Assembly (NCBI RefSeq): GCF_000347035.1
Contig: NZ_ANIJ01000018.1
Span: 248,001-312,000, forward strand
DNA: 64,000 nt
Reading direction: 5' to 3'
DNA from: Leptospira sp. B5-022
GTDB taxonomy: Bacteria > Spirochaetota > Leptospiria > Leptospirales > Leptospiraceae
Below are positions 9,211 to 19,985 of this stretch, in pieces. A model generated the notes under the pieces. The model was not told the origin of the DNA, did no database searches, and worked only from the letters and a program-made list of their open reading frames with translations. The translations under genes and the position numbers were made by a program. Numbering within the stretch: position 1 is the first letter of the stretch; each line of letters opens with the position of its first letter.

Positions 9211-10398
9211 TCAAGGAAGGATTTGTAGCGATCTTTCTCCGATCTCTTTTTCTTCTAGATAGAATTTGATCTTATACTTTCCGGGAATTAAGATCTGCAT
9301 TATTTCCCAGGCCTCGAAGTTGATCCCACCCGGGATCTTTTCCTGAAACGTAAAACTTGTTTTTTTCGTTTTTAGAGAGATGAACTCCGCCTTAAAAGTA
9401 TAAGGCCCGGATTTATAGATCGGTATCGAAAGATAAAATTTCCGTTTTGTTTGGATTTTATCAATACAGGAAGATGTTTTATCAGGATCCGGAATGGATT
9501 GGCTGAAACAAAATTCTTCCACATTTGTGATCGGAAATCCTGGAGGAGTTTTTCCGTCCGGTGTCCAGTAAGCATTCTCCTCGCTTAAATATTCTTTTTC
9601 TTCCGATTCCGTTTTGAAAATCGTCGCAAAACTTTTTTTCTTTCGATTCTCTTCCGGTTTATAAACTTCGAAATGTAAATGAGGTCCTGTGCTGAATCCG
9701 GTATTTCCGGAGAGCCCGATTTTTTGCCCTGCGCTAACTTTATCTCCGGGTTTTACGAATACACCTTTGGATTGTAAATGTCCATAAATTGCGACTGTTC
9801 CGTCGGAATGTTCTATCACGATCCGGTTCGCTTTATCTATGAGTTTTGGGTCCCTTCTTCCTTCCGTAAATTTATCTTCCGTTTCGACTACAATCCCGTC
9901 TCTTGCGGCCAAAAGTGGAGTGCCTTCCGGAAGGACAAAGTCCAAAGAATAAGCTCCTCCGCCTTTATGTTCTTCTCCGCTATTATAACCTACCGAGATC
10001 CAAGATTTACCTTCATAAGGAAGCGTGTATACATAAGCATCATCGTGGATTGCGGATAAGTTTCCATAATATGCAACTGCTAATACTGATACCGGGCCAG
10101 AGGCTTCCGCATTCTCTTTCTTTTTGAAGGTCAGGACCTTCTTCTTTTCCGGATCGTTTAATACGAATGAGATCGGGCTTTGAGGTTCCGTTTCTATATT
10201 AGAACCTTCGATTGCAGTATAGACGGTGATATGAGTTCCGGGGATCAGGTTTTTGGCTTGGAGATAGACGGACGTTTGATCATTTTCCGTTTCGATGGAA
10301 GAACAGATATTTTTTTTATCACAATTCTGAATGCTGTCCGCAAATAAAGGGCAAACAAAAAAGGATAAAATTAAGGCCGCAAATCTTCGGATCATCAT
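9211..10398 (-). CDS. Exported M23-family (LytM-type) metallopeptidase
   Basis: Likely periplasmic or envelope peptidoglycan peptidase. A signal peptide (IRRFAALILSFFVCPLFA) starts at the ATG at 10398. The upstream frame would run into the tRNA gene, so it is rejected. The M23 domain (about residues 130-245) has HKGGGAYSLDF, LPEGTPL, the GHLQ segment and the metal-binding HLHFEV, with the VKPGDKVSAGQKIGLSGNTG lipoyl-like stretch between them. About 140 residues of unrecognised sequence follow. Zn ligands appear intact. Confidence 0.88.
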   Translation of the reverse strand: MMIRRFAALILSFFVCPLFADSIQNCDKKNICSSIETENDQTSVYLQAKNLIPGTHITVYTAIEGSNIETEPQSPISFVLNDPEKKKVLTFKKKENAEASGPVSVLAVAYYGNLSAIHDDAYVYTLPYEGKSWISVGYNSGEEHKGGGAYSLDFVLPEGTPLLAARDGIVVETEDKFTEGRRDPKLIDKANRIVIEHSDGTVAIYGHLQSKGVFVKPGDKVSAGQKIGLSGNTGFSTGPHLHFEVYKPEENRKKKSFATIFKTESEEKEYLSEENAYWTPDGKTPPGFPITNVEEFCFSQSIPDPDKTSSCIDKIQTKRKFYLSIPIYKSGPYTFKAEFISLKTKKTSFTFQEKIPGGINFEAWEIMQILIPGKYKIKFYLEEKEIGERSLQILP

Positions 10399-10431
10399 GT
10401 TATAAGATCGGAATTTAGGGGGAAATAAAAC

Positions 10432-10504
<73 letters not shown>

Positions 10505-10528
10505 AAATTGAGGCTCAATAAAGGAACT

Positions 10529-11161
10529 CTAACGATCCCCTCTGGCGCTTCGGAATTCTTTTACCATCAAAGATGTGATACTGTCAAGAGCTTTCACCTG
10601 CTGCTTCAATTCGGAAGTTTCATGTCTGTCTGAAAAACTATAACAGGAATTTCGGACACCTTTATCCTTCATCCACCAATGTCTTCCGATCTCTCTTCTG
10701 GATTTAGGGTCCAAGTCTCCTTGGTACATTCTATACTCGTCCCATTCAGGTGGGAAATTTCTTTCTTTTAAGAAGAACGCATAAGCGGAAGAAAAACTTT
10801 GAGCTGCGTTTTGTAAAAGTTCGTTGATATGAAGGCAGCCCATCGTTTTGTCTTCGGGAAATTTTCTCATAATTTTGTTATAAGATATATCTTCTCCGAT
10901 CAGATAAGAATACGTTTTGATCGCATGTGGACAGGTTTCGTAAGGAACTCGATCTTCTTCCACATCCAAGTCCATAATTTTCATCGTAGCTAAGTTCACG
11001 AGCATATATAAGGTCATGTCATGATACGGATCTCTTTGGCTGACTTCTATCAGGCAACTCGGAGGACTTTCTTCCGGAAACCAATAATATCTACTCTCGT
11101 ATCTACGCTGGAAACCGCAGTCTTTGTATCTGATCTTTTGTTTTAATTGGGAAAGCGCCAT
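10529..11161 (-). CDS. DUF2889-like protein
   Basis: A 210-residue cytoplasmic protein. The layout fits DUF2889 by eye: an N-terminal RYESRYYWF stretch, a DPYHDMTLYMLVNL segment, a PYETCPHAIKTYSYLIGEDIS segment and GCLHINELLQNAAQ. The conserved Cys and His pairs suggest metal binding, but no activity is known for the family. It lies upstream of tRNA-Thr on the same strand and is divergent from the SDR gene. Confidence 0.55.
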   Translation of the reverse strand: MALSQLKQKIRYKDCGFQRRYESRYYWFPEESPPSCLIEVSQRDPYHDMTLYMLVNLATMKIMDLDVEEDRVPYETCPHAIKTYSYLIGEDISYNKIMRKFPEDKTMGCLHINELLQNAAQSFSSAYAFFLKERNFPPEWDEYRMYQGDLDPKSRREIGRHWWMKDKGVRNSCYSFSDRHETSELKQQVKALDSITSLMVKEFRSARGDR

Positions 11162-11278
11162 ACATTCTCCTGGTTCCTTTTTTTTCCCGAGCGATAGACC
11201 TGAAAGGATTTTACAACGTTTTGATTTGCTTTTTTAACATTCTTATCTATTCTACTCCCTACTTTACGGATTTTAGGG

Positions 11279-12076
11279 ATGGCGTCGTTTTTTCAGGATA
11301 AGGTTTTTTTAGTCACAGGAGCAAGCTCGGGTATTGGCAGGGCTCTCGCATTAGAGTTGGAAAAGCAAGGAGCATACGTGGCGGCTATTGCCAGAAGGAA
11401 AGAAGCCCTTAAGGAATTGAAAAATTCCGCTTCTCATCCGGATAAAATTTTAGTTCTACAAGCGGATGTGATGTCCGAATCCGATTTAAAAAAAGCGGTG
11501 GAAGAATTTCGGAAAAAATTCAAGAGAGTGGACGGCTTCGTTCATTGTGCGGGAGTTTCCATGAGAGGAACCGCCGCTGAAACCGAGCTTAAGGTTTTTT
11601 ACACGTTAATGGATACGAATTATTTCCCATTAGTGATCTTATACGGTCTATTGGAATCCGATCTTAGGCAAAGCGAAGGACATGTGGTAGCCGTTTCTTC
11701 GTTATTGGGAAAGTTTTCCACCCAGTTTAGATCCGGTTATGCTGCCAGTAAACATGCGGTCCAAGCCTTTATGGATAGTATTCGGCTGGAAAACGATAAG
11801 ACGGGCATACACGTTATGACTGTTTTTCCAGGTATCGTTAAAACGGATATTTCGATTAAAGCGCTTTCCGAAGACGGTTCTCCTCACGGGATAATGGATG
11901 AAAAACAAAAGAAGGGATTGGATCCACATGCCGTCGCTAAAAAGATATTGAAAGGTATTGAACAAAGAAAAAGGGAAATTTTTCCTTCGAAGTTTGGAGA
12001 AAAGATCGATCTTATATTGAGCAAAATTGCCCCTAAGACCTTGGATAAAAAACTCCTAAAAACAAAAGTGAATTAA
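11279..12076 (+). CDS. SDR-family NAD(P)-dependent oxidoreductase
   Basis: Classical short-chain dehydrogenase of 265 residues. The cofactor motif TGASSGIGRA is near residue 14-23, and the catalytic Ser (VAVSSLLG) and YAASK (Tyr and Lys) are near 142 and 157. An ARRK segment after the second strand suggests preference for NADP. The C-terminal half is close in style to DHRS7-like reductases. The substrate is unknown. It is convergent with the SUMF1-domain gene, 7 bases apart. Confidence 0.9.
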   Translation: MASFFQDKVFLVTGASSGIGRALALELEKQGAYVAAIARRKEALKELKNSASHPDKILVLQADVMSESDLKKAVEEFRKKFKRVDGFVHCAGVSMRGTAAETELKVFYTLMDTNYFPLVILYGLLESDLRQSEGHVVAVSSLLGKFSTQFRSGYAASKHAVQAFMDSIRLENDKTGIHVMTVFPGIVKTDISIKALSEDGSPHGIMDEKQKKGLDPHAVAKKILKGIEQRKREIFPSKFGEKIDLILSKIAPKTLDKKLLKTKVN

Positions 12077-12083
12077 AAACTTT

Positions 12084-13400
12084 TTAATTTTTCACTTCCG
12101 TGATCAATCTGAGACCTGCTTTTCGATCATTCAATAGATTGGGAATTCCTCCGAAGTCTCTGGCGTATACTTTAGCTTCTTCTTTGGTGCTTGAATAAGA
12201 ACCGCCTCGGATCACTTTTAGATGTTTTCCGAATCTTCCCGAATTCGGTCGATGTCCCGGATAAGGGATATAAGGTGAGCTGGTCCATTCCGCAACGTTT
12301 CCGCACATTCCGATCGCACCATAGGGACTTTGGCCTTTGGAAGGAAGTTCATAAACGGAGATCGTTCCTCTGCTTCCGCTTTCTCTTGTATTACAAAGTG
12401 CGGAATCGAATTCATTGCCGAAAGGGTAATCTTGGGGTTGGGAGATAAATTCGTAACTCTCGTCCTTCAATAATCTCCAAACAAGTCCTGTTCCTCTGGC
12501 GGCTTTCTCCCATTGCCATTCGCTCGGGATCTTTTTCCCGGCCCATTTAGAATATGCTTCCGCTTCTCTATACGTAAGGTTGGTTACCGGATGGTATTCC
12601 TTTCCTTTTGGGAATATTCCGTTTTCCCAATGAGGAGGAGGAGGAGTGCCGGTCTCTTTTAAGAATTTATTATATTCTTTATTGGTGACTTCGTACTTAT
12701 CTATATAAAAGGAAGGAATTTCTTCTAAGCTGGATCTGTCGGGTGTTACGAATTTAGGATTATAACTATCGTCTCCCGGATCGGAACCTTGTCCGTATAG
12801 GAAATATCCCATATGCTCGTATAAAATCTTTCCGTTGGATTCATAACCGGTGTGAACGAGTACCATTTCTTTTCCGTCTTTCGGATGGAGAATATTTTTA
12901 GCTAAACGATTTCGGACCACATCTGTGGCATCAAATCTAGCAGGGTCTTGGTAGAATGTTTCTTCTCCATACGCCCCGATCAAAAGTCCCACGCCGATCA
13001 ATTTAGCAGGTTTACCTTCTGCAATTGTAAAACTTCCTCTTAGTTCTATGGAAACCGGTTTAGTGAGTTTTCCTACTTTTCCGAATTCTACTTCTATATT
13101 CTCTATTTGGAAAGCGCCTATCTCTTCCATTTTCGGTTTTCTGAATAAAGGTAGATTCGATCTTTCGCTGAGAATTCCTCTGATCTCCTCTTCGGAACGT
13201 TCCGAGAAGTAGGAATTCCTACCTATTTTGATCTTAGCTTTTCCTTTGTTCCTATAAACGGAAAGAAGTTCTCCCGTCCAAAGGATCGCCTTCCTGGTAT
13301 CGGAGGAAGCAGTTTCCTTTTCTTCTTGGCTTGTCCCGGTTTCCGAAAAAAGAAAAAGAAAACAGAATGAGATGAGTATAATAGCACTGGTCCTGGACAT
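12084..13400 (-). CDS. Exported SUMF1 / formylglycine-generating-enzyme-like protein
   Basis: A 438-residue protein with a signal peptide (hydrophobic run IILISFCFLFLF, cleavage near TSQE). Residues 1-210 are unrecognised. Residues about 215-438 form a SUMF1 domain: IDKYEVTNKEYNKFL, PVTNLTYREAEAYSKWAGK, IPSEWQWEKAARG, GMCGNVAEWTSS and VIRGGSY. The C-terminal motif reads AGLRLI where catalytic enzymes have GFRC, so the copper-binding Cys is missing. It is therefore more likely a structural or binding protein than a sulfatase-activating enzyme. Confidence 0.85.
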   Translation of the reverse strand: MSRTSAIILISFCFLFLFSETGTSQEEKETASSDTRKAILWTGELLSVYRNKGKAKIKIGRNSYFSERSEEEIRGILSERSNLPLFRKPKMEEIGAFQIENIEVEFGKVGKLTKPVSIELRGSFTIAEGKPAKLIGVGLLIGAYGEETFYQDPARFDATDVVRNRLAKNILHPKDGKEMVLVHTGYESNGKILYEHMGYFLYGQGSDPGDDSYNPKFVTPDRSSLEEIPSFYIDKYEVTNKEYNKFLKETGTPPPPHWENGIFPKGKEYHPVTNLTYREAEAYSKWAGKKIPSEWQWEKAARGTGLVWRLLKDESYEFISQPQDYPFGNEFDSALCNTRESGSRGTISVYELPSKGQSPYGAIGMCGNVAEWTSSPYIPYPGHRPNSGRFGKHLKVIRGGSYSSTKEEAKVYARDFGGIPNLLNDRKAGLRLITEVKN

Positions 13401-13501
13401 AGAAGAGTGAGGTCCTCTAAATTTAAAGATCGGCAGAATTCATCGATTTTTGGACGGTTTTTTATGACTTGGTGCCGATGTAAAATCCGGCGTTTAGGAC
13501 T

Positions 13502-16096
13502 TTATGCCTTAGACTTTGGAAAGAGTGCATTCCCAGCTTTTCTCATCACATGGACCAGCTCTTCGAAAACGATCGGTTTCGAGATATAATCGTTCATTCC
13601 GGCACGCAGACAAAGGTCCCTATCTCCTTGCATTGCGGCCGCAGTCATAGCAATGATATACGGTTGCGACTCCAGGGGCCAAGTATTTCGAATGACTTGA
13701 GTTGCTTGTAGTCCGTCCATCTCGGGCATATGAACGTCCATAAAGATCAGATTGATCTTCTTTTCTCTCAGAGCGATCAAAGCTTCTTTTCCATTCGGAA
13801 CGATAAACGGTTCGTATCCTAATTTTTGGATAATTCTTTTCGCCAGAGTTTGGTTGATCTCATTGTCTTCAGCCACCATGATCTTAAAGGGGAATTGGGA
13901 ACTTAACATTTCTTTTTGGCTGGCAAGATACGAGGATCTTGTATTTGCTTTAGCTTTACTTCCACCTTCCGCTAAAATTTCCGTCACAATCCTTTCTATA
14001 TCTTTTTTCTTTACCGGTTTACTCAGTTCTCCCGCAAATAATTCGACCGCGAGTTCTTTGTCCTTAGGGTCCAGGAAAGAAGAAGATAGGAGCACTAATG
14101 GGAAATGAAAATTCTTTTTGCGGATTTCTTGAGCTATCTCTATCCCCGTATTTCCGGGAAGATTAAAATCTAAGATCCCTATGTCAGGCATAATGTCCAG
14201 ATCGAGTAGGTTTAATGCCTCTTCCTTGGATTTGGCGGAGAATGTAATAAGACCTAATATCTGCAATTGATACGCGAGTATCTTGAGGTTGGTAGGATTA
14301 TCATCTAGTATGAGTACTTTTTTATTTTCTAATTCCGAGTTTGTCGCTTTTGATTCGATTTTCGTTTGGTTGTTTCCTTCTACCTGAATATAAAAGGAGA
14401 AGGTCGTGCCTACGTTCAATTCACTTTCTACCCAAATTACTCCCCCCATCATTTCTATTAAACGGGAAGATATGGAAAGCCCAAGTCCTGTTCCTCCATA
14501 CTTTCTAGTGGAAGATGTGTCCACTTGGTAGAATGGTTGGAATAGTTCCTTTTGTTTTTCAGCAGGAATTCCGATCCCTGTATCTCTGATCGCAAATAAG
14601 ATCGTATACAGTTTCCCTTCTAATTTGGAAACCTCGGCTGATAAAAAAATCTCGCCTTGTTCGGTGAATTTTAACGCGTTCCCGATCAAATTGATCAGGA
14701 TCTGTTTTAGTCGTAAACTATCGCAAAAGATCCTGTCGGGCACATTCGGGTCCAGATAATAGACAAGATCGATCTGTTTTTGAGCGGCGCGAGATCTGAA
14801 TAAGTCCAAAACCTCCTCGATCGTTTCGATAACCGAAAATTCTCTGATCTCCAAAGACAAGGTTCCGGATTCAATTTTAGAATAATCTAAAATATCGTTG
14901 ATGATATTAAGCAGACTTTCTCCGCTTTTTTGAATGATCTCTGCGTATTCTTTTTGTTCGGTATTTAGATTGGAATCGATCAGAAGTTCCGTCATTCCGA
15001 CCACTCCGTTCATAGGAGTCCTGATCTCATGGCTCATCATCGCCAAAAATTCAGACTTAGCACGGTTGGCCTTTTCAGCTTCTTCTTTGGCTTTTTTGAG
15101 ATCGTGTTCGTAGTTTTTGCGAACAGAAATATCCGTGAATAACCCGCAGACGGAATATACCTCTCCTTCTAAGTCTACTAAGGGAACGATCACACAATAG
15201 AATGTTTTTTCTTCTTCGGAAACGACTAGGTCTAGTTCGAAATCCAAGGAACCTTGTTTTTCCAAGGATTTCGCTATTATCGTTGAAATGAACTGGGCTT
15301 TCTCATTTCCAAAAAGATTTTCCAGCCCCATATCCTGTCTTTTGTCTTTGTTAGCTAAGAAACGATTTGCGAATACTTGGTTGTGAAATAGAGTTCTTCC
15401 GTCCAGATCCATCATACAAAATGCGGAGGGCAGATTGTCCAAAATGGAAAGAAGCCTGGATTCACTTTCGATCAATCTATCAGTGATCCTTCTCTTTTCT
15501 TTGATATCTTTTTGGACGGTATAGGAACCGTAACCTACAACCAGAAAGGAAACTATGACTAAAGTAAGCAGGGAATAAGCGACTCTGGTCCCTCTCAAAG
15601 AATTGGTGGCATTCCTTTTGTTTAGGAGCTTAAATTCCTCCTCCTGCATATGGTTCAGAAGTTCCGTTATCTCTATCAGTATAATTCCCTTTTTGGATTC
15701 GAAGGACCTGGGTTGTTTTTCCGCAGTTGCGATCAGGTTGGAAATTCCTTGGAGCCTCACTTGTTGGATCTGATTGTCTTTGATCAAATTCTGTAAGATC
15801 TTAATTTCGCTTTTCAAGTTGGAGAATAACGATCTTGTATTTTCGAAAGCGGAGTTACCCTTATATGCTTGGGCCAGACCGATCTCTCTAGTAATACTCT
15901 TACATTGGTCGATTTCTTCGATGACAGTAAATGTATGTTTTATTAAAACTCCGGAGTTCTTTAACTCTATCATTCCGTACAAACTGATCAAACTCGCTAT
16001 GATCAATAGTAAGGTAAGGGAGAAAAAGCCGATCAGCACTTTCCATTGTAAGAATTGGGATTTTTCTTTGATTTTTTCTAAAAAGGAAAATTTCAT
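13502..16096 (-). CDS. Membrane hybrid histidine kinase: sensor - PAS - HisKA - HATPase - REC - REC
   Basis: About 864 residues from the ATG at 16096 (a TTG at 16228 would add 44 residues with no membrane signal). Two transmembrane helices near residues 18-40 and 178-200 bracket a helical periplasmic region like a CHASE3 sensor. Then follow a PAS domain (about 225-350), HisKA with the phospho-His in MMSHEIRTPMNG, HATPase with N-box NLIGNALKF and GTGLGLSIS, and two receivers with intact Asp (ILDFNLPG and FMDVHMPEMDG) and Lys residues. No Hpt domain is fused, so a separate Hpt protein is needed for relay; one lies at 53167-53514. Confidence 0.92.
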   Translation of the reverse strand: MKFSFLEKIKEKSQFLQWKVLIGFFSLTLLLIIASLISLYGMIELKNSGVLIKHTFTVIEEIDQCKSITREIGLAQAYKGNSAFENTRSLFSNLKSEIKILQNLIKDNQIQQVRLQGISNLIATAEKQPRSFESKKGIILIEITELLNHMQEEEFKLLNKRNATNSLRGTRVAYSLLTLVIVSFLVVGYGSYTVQKDIKEKRRITDRLIESESRLLSILDNLPSAFCMMDLDGRTLFHNQVFANRFLANKDKRQDMGLENLFGNEKAQFISTIIAKSLEKQGSLDFELDLVVSEEEKTFYCVIVPLVDLEGEVYSVCGLFTDISVRKNYEHDLKKAKEEAEKANRAKSEFLAMMSHEIRTPMNGVVGMTELLIDSNLNTEQKEYAEIIQKSGESLLNIINDILDYSKIESGTLSLEIREFSVIETIEEVLDLFRSRAAQKQIDLVYYLDPNVPDRIFCDSLRLKQILINLIGNALKFTEQGEIFLSAEVSKLEGKLYTILFAIRDTGIGIPAEKQKELFQPFYQVDTSSTRKYGGTGLGLSISSRLIEMMGGVIWVESELNVGTTFSFYIQVEGNNQTKIESKATNSELENKKVLILDDNPTNLKILAYQLQILGLITFSAKSKEEALNLLDLDIMPDIGILDFNLPGNTGIEIAQEIRKKNFHFPLVLLSSSFLDPKDKELAVELFAGELSKPVKKKDIERIVTEILAEGGSKAKANTRSSYLASQKEMLSSQFPFKIMVAEDNEINQTLAKRIIQKLGYEPFIVPNGKEALIALREKKINLIFMDVHMPEMDGLQATQVIRNTWPLESQPYIIAMTAAAMQGDRDLCLRAGMNDYISKPIVFEELVHVMRKAGNALFPKSKA

Positions 16097-16320
16097 GAAA
16101 GACGTTCTGTGACTTTTTAAACGCGAAAATGATTTCAAAAAGGCTTCCAAATTTATTACACGTACAAAGGTCTTTGAACAAGCTTTTTTCGCGATTTTGA
16201 TAGCCCCATCTTGACTGGATCGGGCCAAAAATCATTCTGGTATTCTAATAAACGGTTTTTTCTGGATTCTGGTAAAGAAAGCAGGTAAAAATCTTGTACC
16301 TTGGAGAGCTATTCCTTACT

Positions 16321-17025
16321 ATGAAATCCGTCGTTCATGAAATTTATCTCTCCGTTTCCGGAGAAGGAATTTCAACAGGTTTGCCTACCATTTTTGTCCG
16401 ATTTGCGGGATGTTCTCTCAGATGCGGAATGGATGGAAATCGCAAATTATGGTGCGACACTCCGTACGCACTTTCTCCGAATGCGGGAAAACAAATGGAG
16501 TTGGAAGATGTGATCTCGGAGATAGGATCCATTACTTCTTCTCCTACACAAATACTTTTGACGGGCGGAGAACCATTAGAAAATTCGAATAGGATTTTCA
16601 GCCAGGCATTGGCGAAAAAATTGAAACAGTCGAGGCAAGTTTCGGGGCTTTATACGAGGGTGAGGGTGGAGACAAACGGTGCAGAGCCTATCTCCGGTTT
16701 AGAAAATATGGTATTTACTCTGGATTACAAACTCCCCGGTTCCGGAATGGAAAACAAAATGATCTTGGATAATTTGGAATTTGTCCGGGATAGAAACGAT
16801 AATCTGGACGAGATTAAATTCGTAATTAGAGATAGAAAGGATTTCGATAGGACTTTGGAAGTGATAGATCGTTTTAAGTTAAAGGGAAATCTTCTGGCTT
16901 CTCCCGTATTCGGAGAGCTAGCTCCCGAAATCCTTGTAGATTGGATCAAAGAAAATAATAGAACGGATCTGCGTCTTTCTTTGCAGACCCATAAATATAT
17001 CTGGGGAGAAAAAAGGGGAGTTTGA
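16321..17025 (+). CDS. queE: 7-carboxy-7-deazaguanine synthase QueE (radical SAM) with atypical Cys spacing
   Basis: Radical SAM enzyme that turns 6-carboxytetrahydropterin into 7-carboxy-7-deazaguanine, the path to preQ0 and queuosine. Visible: [34 protein letters not shown] and the SAM-binding TGGEPLE. The cluster motif is Cx3Cx9C instead of the usual Cx3Cx2C, because seven extra residues sit between the second and third Cys. The ATG at 16321 has GGAGAG about 10 bases upstream. The stop is 2 bases before the likely start of the RapA-like gene, so the pair looks co-translated. 234 residues. Confidence 0.85.
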   Translation: MKSVVHEIYLSVSGEGISTGLPTIFVRFAGCSLRCGMDGNRKLWCDTPYALSPNAGKQMELEDVISEIGSITSSPTQILLTGGEPLENSNRIFSQALAKKLKQSRQVSGLYTRVRVETNGAEPISGLENMVFTLDYKLPGSGMENKMILDNLEFVRDRNDNLDEIKFVIRDRKDFDRTLEVIDRFKLKGNLLASPVFGELAPEILVDWIKENNRTDLRLSLQTHKYIWGEKRGV

Positions 17026-17027
17026 TC

Positions 17028-19865
17028 TTGGACTCTACTTTGCAGCTCAGTCTAGATTTCGAATCCGACTCTTCCAGCGGATTCAGAGGGGATTCCTGTT
17101 ATCTCAAGGATGAACCGGAATTAGGGATTGGAAGGATAGAAAGTTCCGACTCGGGAAAATTCCAGATCTATTTTCCATCTTCAAATACCAGAAAAACGGT
17201 TTCTGAAAACTCAAACAGACTCAAAATTATAGGAGCGTATCCGACCGCATTTACGGAATCTTTCGCAGATCCTGAGCTACTCGATCTAAGTCTACAAGCA
17301 TTCGAGTTAAAACTCACACACGCATACGATAAACTTTCCGCTTTATCTAATTCCAGAACTAGGCTTCTTCCTCACCAAATAGAATCCACTTTCGTGGTAG
17401 TGAACTCACTTAGACCAAGATTTATTTTGGCGGACGAGGTAGGATTAGGCAAAACGATAGAGGCGGCTCTGGTTATGAAAGAGCTGATCTTTCGGAGAGG
17501 TTATAAAAAGGTTTTGGTTGTGGCTCCTTCTCCTCTTTTGGTCCAATGGAAACAGGAGTTAAAGAATAAATTTAACGAAGACTTTGAGATCGTTAAAAGA
17601 AAGAACTTCTTAGCCACGGGCGAGAAAAATTGGAAGAATTTCAAACATGTAATCACTTCCGTAGACTTTATCAAAAACCCTAAATATGCCGAAGAGATCC
17701 TGAAAACAAAATGGGATATCGTAGTCTTTGACGAGGCACATCGTTTACGAAGGGATTATCATAAGGTCACTAGAGCTTATCTATTCGCGGAGAAGATCGC
17801 CAAAAAATGCGAATGTTTGCTTCTTCTTACCGCTACACCTTTTAGAGGAAAATTAGAAGAGCTGTATTATCTGGTCCACTTAGTGGATCCGAATTTGCTC
17901 GGACCATATCATACTTTTATAAACGATTATGTTCTTGGAAATAAAAACGGATTAAAAGAAAAGATCTCGAAAGTTCTTTTAAGAAGAAGAAAGGTAGAAG
18001 TGGGCGGATTTACCAAACGATTCGCCAAAACCGTAAAGATAGAATTGTCCAACGCAGAGAGACAATTTTACGACGAGACCACCGAATACGTTCGTAGAGA
18101 ATACAATCTAGCGATGAGAACCCAAAATCGGGCGATCGGGTTCGTGATGATCGTATTCCAGAAATTATTGGATTCATCCGTATTCGCACTTCTTTCCGCA
18201 TTGTCCAAGCGTAAGTTCATGCTGGAGAATAGGCTCCATCGTTTACAAGCAGTCGGAAACAAATTAGAGGAATGGGACTTGGATGAAACGGAAGGAGTGG
18301 AAGATTTCGTTTCCGATCTGGACGAATCCGCTCCCTCCGATCTGGCAAATCTTAGAAGGGAATTATTGTCCTTAAACAGGTTGATCCTTTTGGGTAAAAA
18401 GATCAAAGAAGATCGCAAAAGCCAGAAGCTGAAAGAAACGATCGCAAAGCTCAAAAAAGAAGGGCATCCTAAATTTATAATATTCACGCAATTCAGAAGT
18501 ACACAGGACTTCTTAGCTTCTACTTTATCGGAATACAAGGTCACATTATTCCACGGATCTTTAAGTGCGGATGCAAAAGAAGACGCAATCTCCGAATTCA
18601 GAAAAACTTCAGAGATATTGATCTGTACGGAAGCCGGCGGAGAAGGTCGTAACCTTCAGTTTGCAAACGTTCTCTTCAATTACGATCTACCGTGGAGCCC
18701 TTTAAAGATCGAACAAAGGATCGGAAGAATTCACAGGTTCGGTCAGAAGGACAATGTATTTATTTTTAACTTTGCTTCTAAAGACACAGTTGCGGAAAGA
18801 ATTTTAGAAGTACTCTCCAATAAGATCAAACTTTTCGAAGAATCGATCGGAAACTCCGACGAGTTACTCGGAGCTATCGAAGACGAATTGGATTTTCATT
18901 CCAGCTTCATGAGATTCGTCACGGGAAACAAAAAGTTAAGGGAAGTGGAAGAGGAGATCGACCAAAGGATCAAGATCGCCAAAAAGGGTTTCGAAAAACT
19001 GGGATCTTTGGTAACTCCTAAATTATTGGATTTTAATTTAGAAGATTATTATAAAACTACTCTACAAGAAAGATCTTTTACAAACCAACACTTAGAGACA
19101 TTTTTTGTCCGATACGCTAAAAAGTATTCGGATCGATTGAATTTTAAACTCAAAACTCTAAAGCCTCAGATCTATGAGTTGGATGGAGTGAACTATAAAG
19201 GAAAGAAGGCCACATTTAATTCCGAACTTGCACTCGCAGACGACGGTTTGGAATTTTTAGCATTCGGACATCCTTTGGTCGAAGAGGCTGTCCAATCCTT
19301 TCTGAAAGATAGATCCGGTTGGAAAGTTGGATTCTATAGGACTTCCGGCAATTTTTTATACTTCGTATTTATAGTAGAATTCAAATTTTCTTTGGACAGA
19401 AAAGAATTGTTCGTTGTGGAAGTGAACCGACGCAGCGGGAATGCCAAGGTATTGGAAAGCCTTCCCGAGATCGTAAGAGAGAACCGATTCAGATCCTCTG
19501 AAACACAACTACCGCAAGATACGGAAAAACATTTCGTGATCGCCTGCGAGACCTTAGAGTTTGCATTAGAAGATAGAAAAAAAGAATTATACGAACAAAC
19601 CAAGGATCTATTCCAAAAAGAAGAATACAAGATCCGGAACAGCAACCAAAACACACTGCGCCAACTCGAAGAAAAACTGATGAGGCAAGAGGCTGCTTTT
19701 AAATGGGAAGGAAGACCCGAAAAAAAATCCGCAATGAATCGAACTAAGAACGAGATCCAAAAAGTAAAAGAGGATTTCGAAGTGGAGTTGCGAAAGGTAA
19801 AAGTTGGAAAAGAGATCCACCATCGTTTTGAACTTTTCCAAGCATATCTTCCGGGTTCGGATTAA
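17028..19865 (+). CDS. RapA-like SNF2-family ATPase/helicase
   Basis: About 945 residues. The N-terminus ([11 protein letters not shown], then [10 protein letters not shown]) resembles the Tudor-like domain of RapA, which recycles RNA polymerase. The SNF2 core has Q-motif-like LLPHQIEST, Walker [12 protein letters not shown], the Walker B motif [21 protein letters not shown], and motif [14 protein letters not shown]. The C-terminal third is charged and partly coiled coil. Of two TTG codons, that at 17028 is 8 bases from AAAAGGGGAG and is preferred to 17022. RapA function is inferred from architecture; a role in DNA transactions is possible. Confidence 0.85.
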   Translation: MDSTLQLSLDFESDSSSGFRGDSCYLKDEPELGIGRIESSDSGKFQIYFPSSNTRKTVSENSNRLKIIGAYPTAFTESFADPELLDLSLQAFELKLTHAYDKLSALSNSRTRLLPHQIESTFVVVNSLRPRFILADEVGLGKTIEAALVMKELIFRRGYKKVLVVAPSPLLVQWKQELKNKFNEDFEIVKRKNFLATGEKNWKNFKHVITSVDFIKNPKYAEEILKTKWDIVVFDEAHRLRRDYHKVTRAYLFAEKIAKKCECLLLLTATPFRGKLEELYYLVHLVDPNLLGPYHTFINDYVLGNKNGLKEKISKVLLRRRKVEVGGFTKRFAKTVKIELSNAERQFYDETTEYVRREYNLAMRTQNRAIGFVMIVFQKLLDSSVFALLSALSKRKFMLENRLHRLQAVGNKLEEWDLDETEGVEDFVSDLDESAPSDLANLRRELLSLNRLILLGKKIKEDRKSQKLKETIAKLKKEGHPKFIIFTQFRSTQDFLASTLSEYKVTLFHGSLSADAKEDAISEFRKTSEILICTEAGGEGRNLQFANVLFNYDLPWSPLKIEQRIGRIHRFGQKDNVFIFNFASKDTVAERILEVLSNKIKLFEESIGNSDELLGAIEDELDFHSSFMRFVTGNKKLREVEEEIDQRIKIAKKGFEKLGSLVTPKLLDFNLEDYYKTTLQERSFTNQHLETFFVRYAKKYSDRLNFKLKTLKPQIYELDGVNYKGKKATFNSELALADDGLEFLAFGHPLVEEAVQSFLKDRSGWKVGFYRTSGNFLYFVFIVEFKFSLDRKELFVVEVNRRSGNAKVLESLPEIVRENRFRSSETQLPQDTEKHFVIACETLEFALEDRKKELYEQTKDLFQKEEYKIRNSNQNTLRQLEEKLMRQEAAFKWEGRPEKKSAMNRTKNEIQKVKEDFEVELRKVKVGKEIHHRFELFQAYLPGSD

Positions 19866-19985
19866 GTTAAATTAGGGACCGTCTTAAACCTTTTATATTC
19901 CGGTTTTTACTGCTGGACATTGGCACCCGCTATCCGCTTTTGTTAAACTACTCCGCCAAATATTCGGCCTTAGGAGACAGTTTAC

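Noticed and set aside
16097..16228. Longer N-terminus of the hybrid histidine kinase from a TTG
   Set aside because: The extra 44 residues are basic and lie before the first membrane helix; the ATG at 16096 gives a normal start.
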